From contig CANTEM010000065.1 in NCBI GenBank assembly GCA_947652805.1, positions 1 through 6,608 on the forward strand: DNA of 6,608 nucleotides, in the 5' to 3' direction. Shown here in pieces: positions 6,042-6,608 of this stretch. Under the pieces are notes generated by a model. That model was not told the origin of the DNA, did no database searches, and was given only the letters and a program-made list of their open reading frames with translations. The DNA is from an uncultured Clostridia bacterium. Lineage in GTDB: Bacteria; Bacillota; Clostridia; Oscillospirales; CAG-272. Every line of letters begins with the position of its first letter. The stretch's first letter is position 1. A program made the translations under genes and the position numbers.

Positions 6042-6068
6042 GACATTGGGACTAAATCGTGGTATACT
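6040..6068 (+). promoter_or_regulatory. housekeeping-type promoter for the flippase gene
   Basis: TTGACA (6040-6045), a 17-base spacer, and TATACT (6063-6068) match the main vegetative sigma factor consensus at 11 of 12 positions. Transcription would start near 6075, giving a leader of about 35 bases before ATG 6109. The first two bases of the -35 box belong to the terminator stem. No operator-like repeat is seen around it apart from that stem. Confidence 0.85.
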
Positions 6069-6108
6069 TGTGCATATGCTTTTATGAAGAAAAAGGGATA
6101 GGTGTAAA

Positions 6109-6608
6109 ATGCACGGCGGAAAGTCAATTGTTAAAAATGTTGTATTTGGCTTTGGTTCCAAGCTGATTGTATTGATATTCGGACTGATTATTCCTCAGCT
6201 GTTGATTAAATCTTTCGGATCGGAAATCAATGGGCTTTTGACTACGGTCACACAGATTTATACATATATTGCGCTTTTGGAGGCGGGAATCGGCACCGCT
6301 ACGGTAAATGCGCTGTACAGGCCTTTGGACGCAGGAAACAGAGACGCCGCCAGCGATGTTATTTCTGCGGCGCGCCGATATTTCCGGGAAATTACGGTGC
6401 TTTATTTTGGAGCAGTTGTTTTATTTGCCGTGATTTATCCATTTTGTGTGTCTTCCGATATCAGCAAATGGACTATATTCTGGGTAATATTTTTGCAGGG
6501 AATAACGGGATGTGTTTCCTACTATTTCTGCGCTGTTTATAACCAGCTTTTAGAAGCCGATCACGTAAAGCTTGCTTATTGCGACATAAAGCGATCAGTT
6601 CAGGATCG
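6109..6608 (+). CDS. flippase-like polysaccharide transport protein, 3' end missing
   Basis: An open frame of 166 codons runs without a stop off the right edge. The protein is hydrophobic with likely membrane segments around 12-33, 46-66, 96-114 and 122-144. Between them are polar loops such as KSFGSEINGLL (34-44) and the charged stretch 77-94. FGSEINGLLTTVTQI followed by LLEAGIGTATVNALY is the N-terminal pattern of Wzx/oligosaccharide flippase-like proteins (MOP superfamily), which move lipid-linked sugar units outward across the membrane for capsule or surface polysaccharide. Full members are usually 400-500 residues, so about two-thirds is missing. ATG 6109 has AGGTG four bases and AGGGA ten bases upstream. 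It has its own promoter and is separated from the redox genes by a terminator, so it opens an independent unit, probably a surface-polysaccharide cluster continuing to the right. Lipid II flippase or another MOP member remains possible. Confidence 0.8.
   Translation, partial: MHGGKSIVKNVVFGFGSKLIVLIFGLIIPQLLIKSFGSEINGLLTTVTQIYTYIALLEAGIGTATVNALYRPLDAGNRDAASDVISAARRYFREITVLYFGAVVLFAVIYPFCVSSDISKWTIFWVIFLQGITGCVSYYFCAVYNQLLEADHVKLAYCDIKRSVQD

Noticed and set aside
6069..6108. Possible riboswitch or operator in the leader of the flippase gene.
   Set aside because: The leader is only about 35 bases from the predicted start of transcription and shows no paired structure or repeat beyond the upstream terminator.

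Overview
The window looks like a piece of a Firmicutes chromosome, probably a Clostridia-class anaerobe of the gut type. This rests on the gene families, the purine-rich Shine-Dalgarno (SD) sites in front of most genes, the lipoprotein TlpA plus 4Fe-4S membrane cassette, and tight same-strand packing. It is an inference, and genus cannot be read from the sequence. All eight genes are on the + strand. Only one gap between genes, about 90 bases at 6016-6108, is not a short translational spacer.

Region 1 (11-4453) is a sugar-catabolism operon. A UlaE/SgbU-type L-ribulose-5-phosphate 3-epimerase, a LyxK-type FGGY kinase and an AraD/SgbE-type L-ribulose-5-phosphate 4-epimerase make a complete route: L-xylulose to L-xylulose-5-P, to L-ribulose-5-P, to D-xylulose-5-P, which enters the pentose phosphate pathway. 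A cytoplasmic family-1 beta-glucosidase follows and probably frees glucose (or a related sugar) from an imported beta-glycoside. The transporter, regulator and promoter must lie upstream of base 1.

Region 2 (4469-6015) starts 15 bases after the glucosidase stop with no terminator between. It holds three overlapping genes: a TlpA-type thioredoxin lipoprotein (WCPPC), a 61-residue single-membrane-segment protein ending in a CxxC tail (resembling the uncharacterised CD1871A family), and a NapH-like membrane protein with two 4Fe-4S clusters and four further cysteine motifs. Together they look like a transmembrane electron route from cytoplasmic ferredoxin-type carriers to an extracytoplasmic thiol-disulfide protein, with no CcdA/DsbD visible. 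This is the least described system in the window.

Region 3 (about 5994-6608) begins with a long perfect hairpin terminator whose left arm contains the stop codon of the preceding gene. Its right end is shared with the -35 box of a near-consensus promoter (TTGACA, 17 bases, TATACT). That promoter drives the first gene of a new unit, a flippase-like polysaccharide export protein cut off by the window end.
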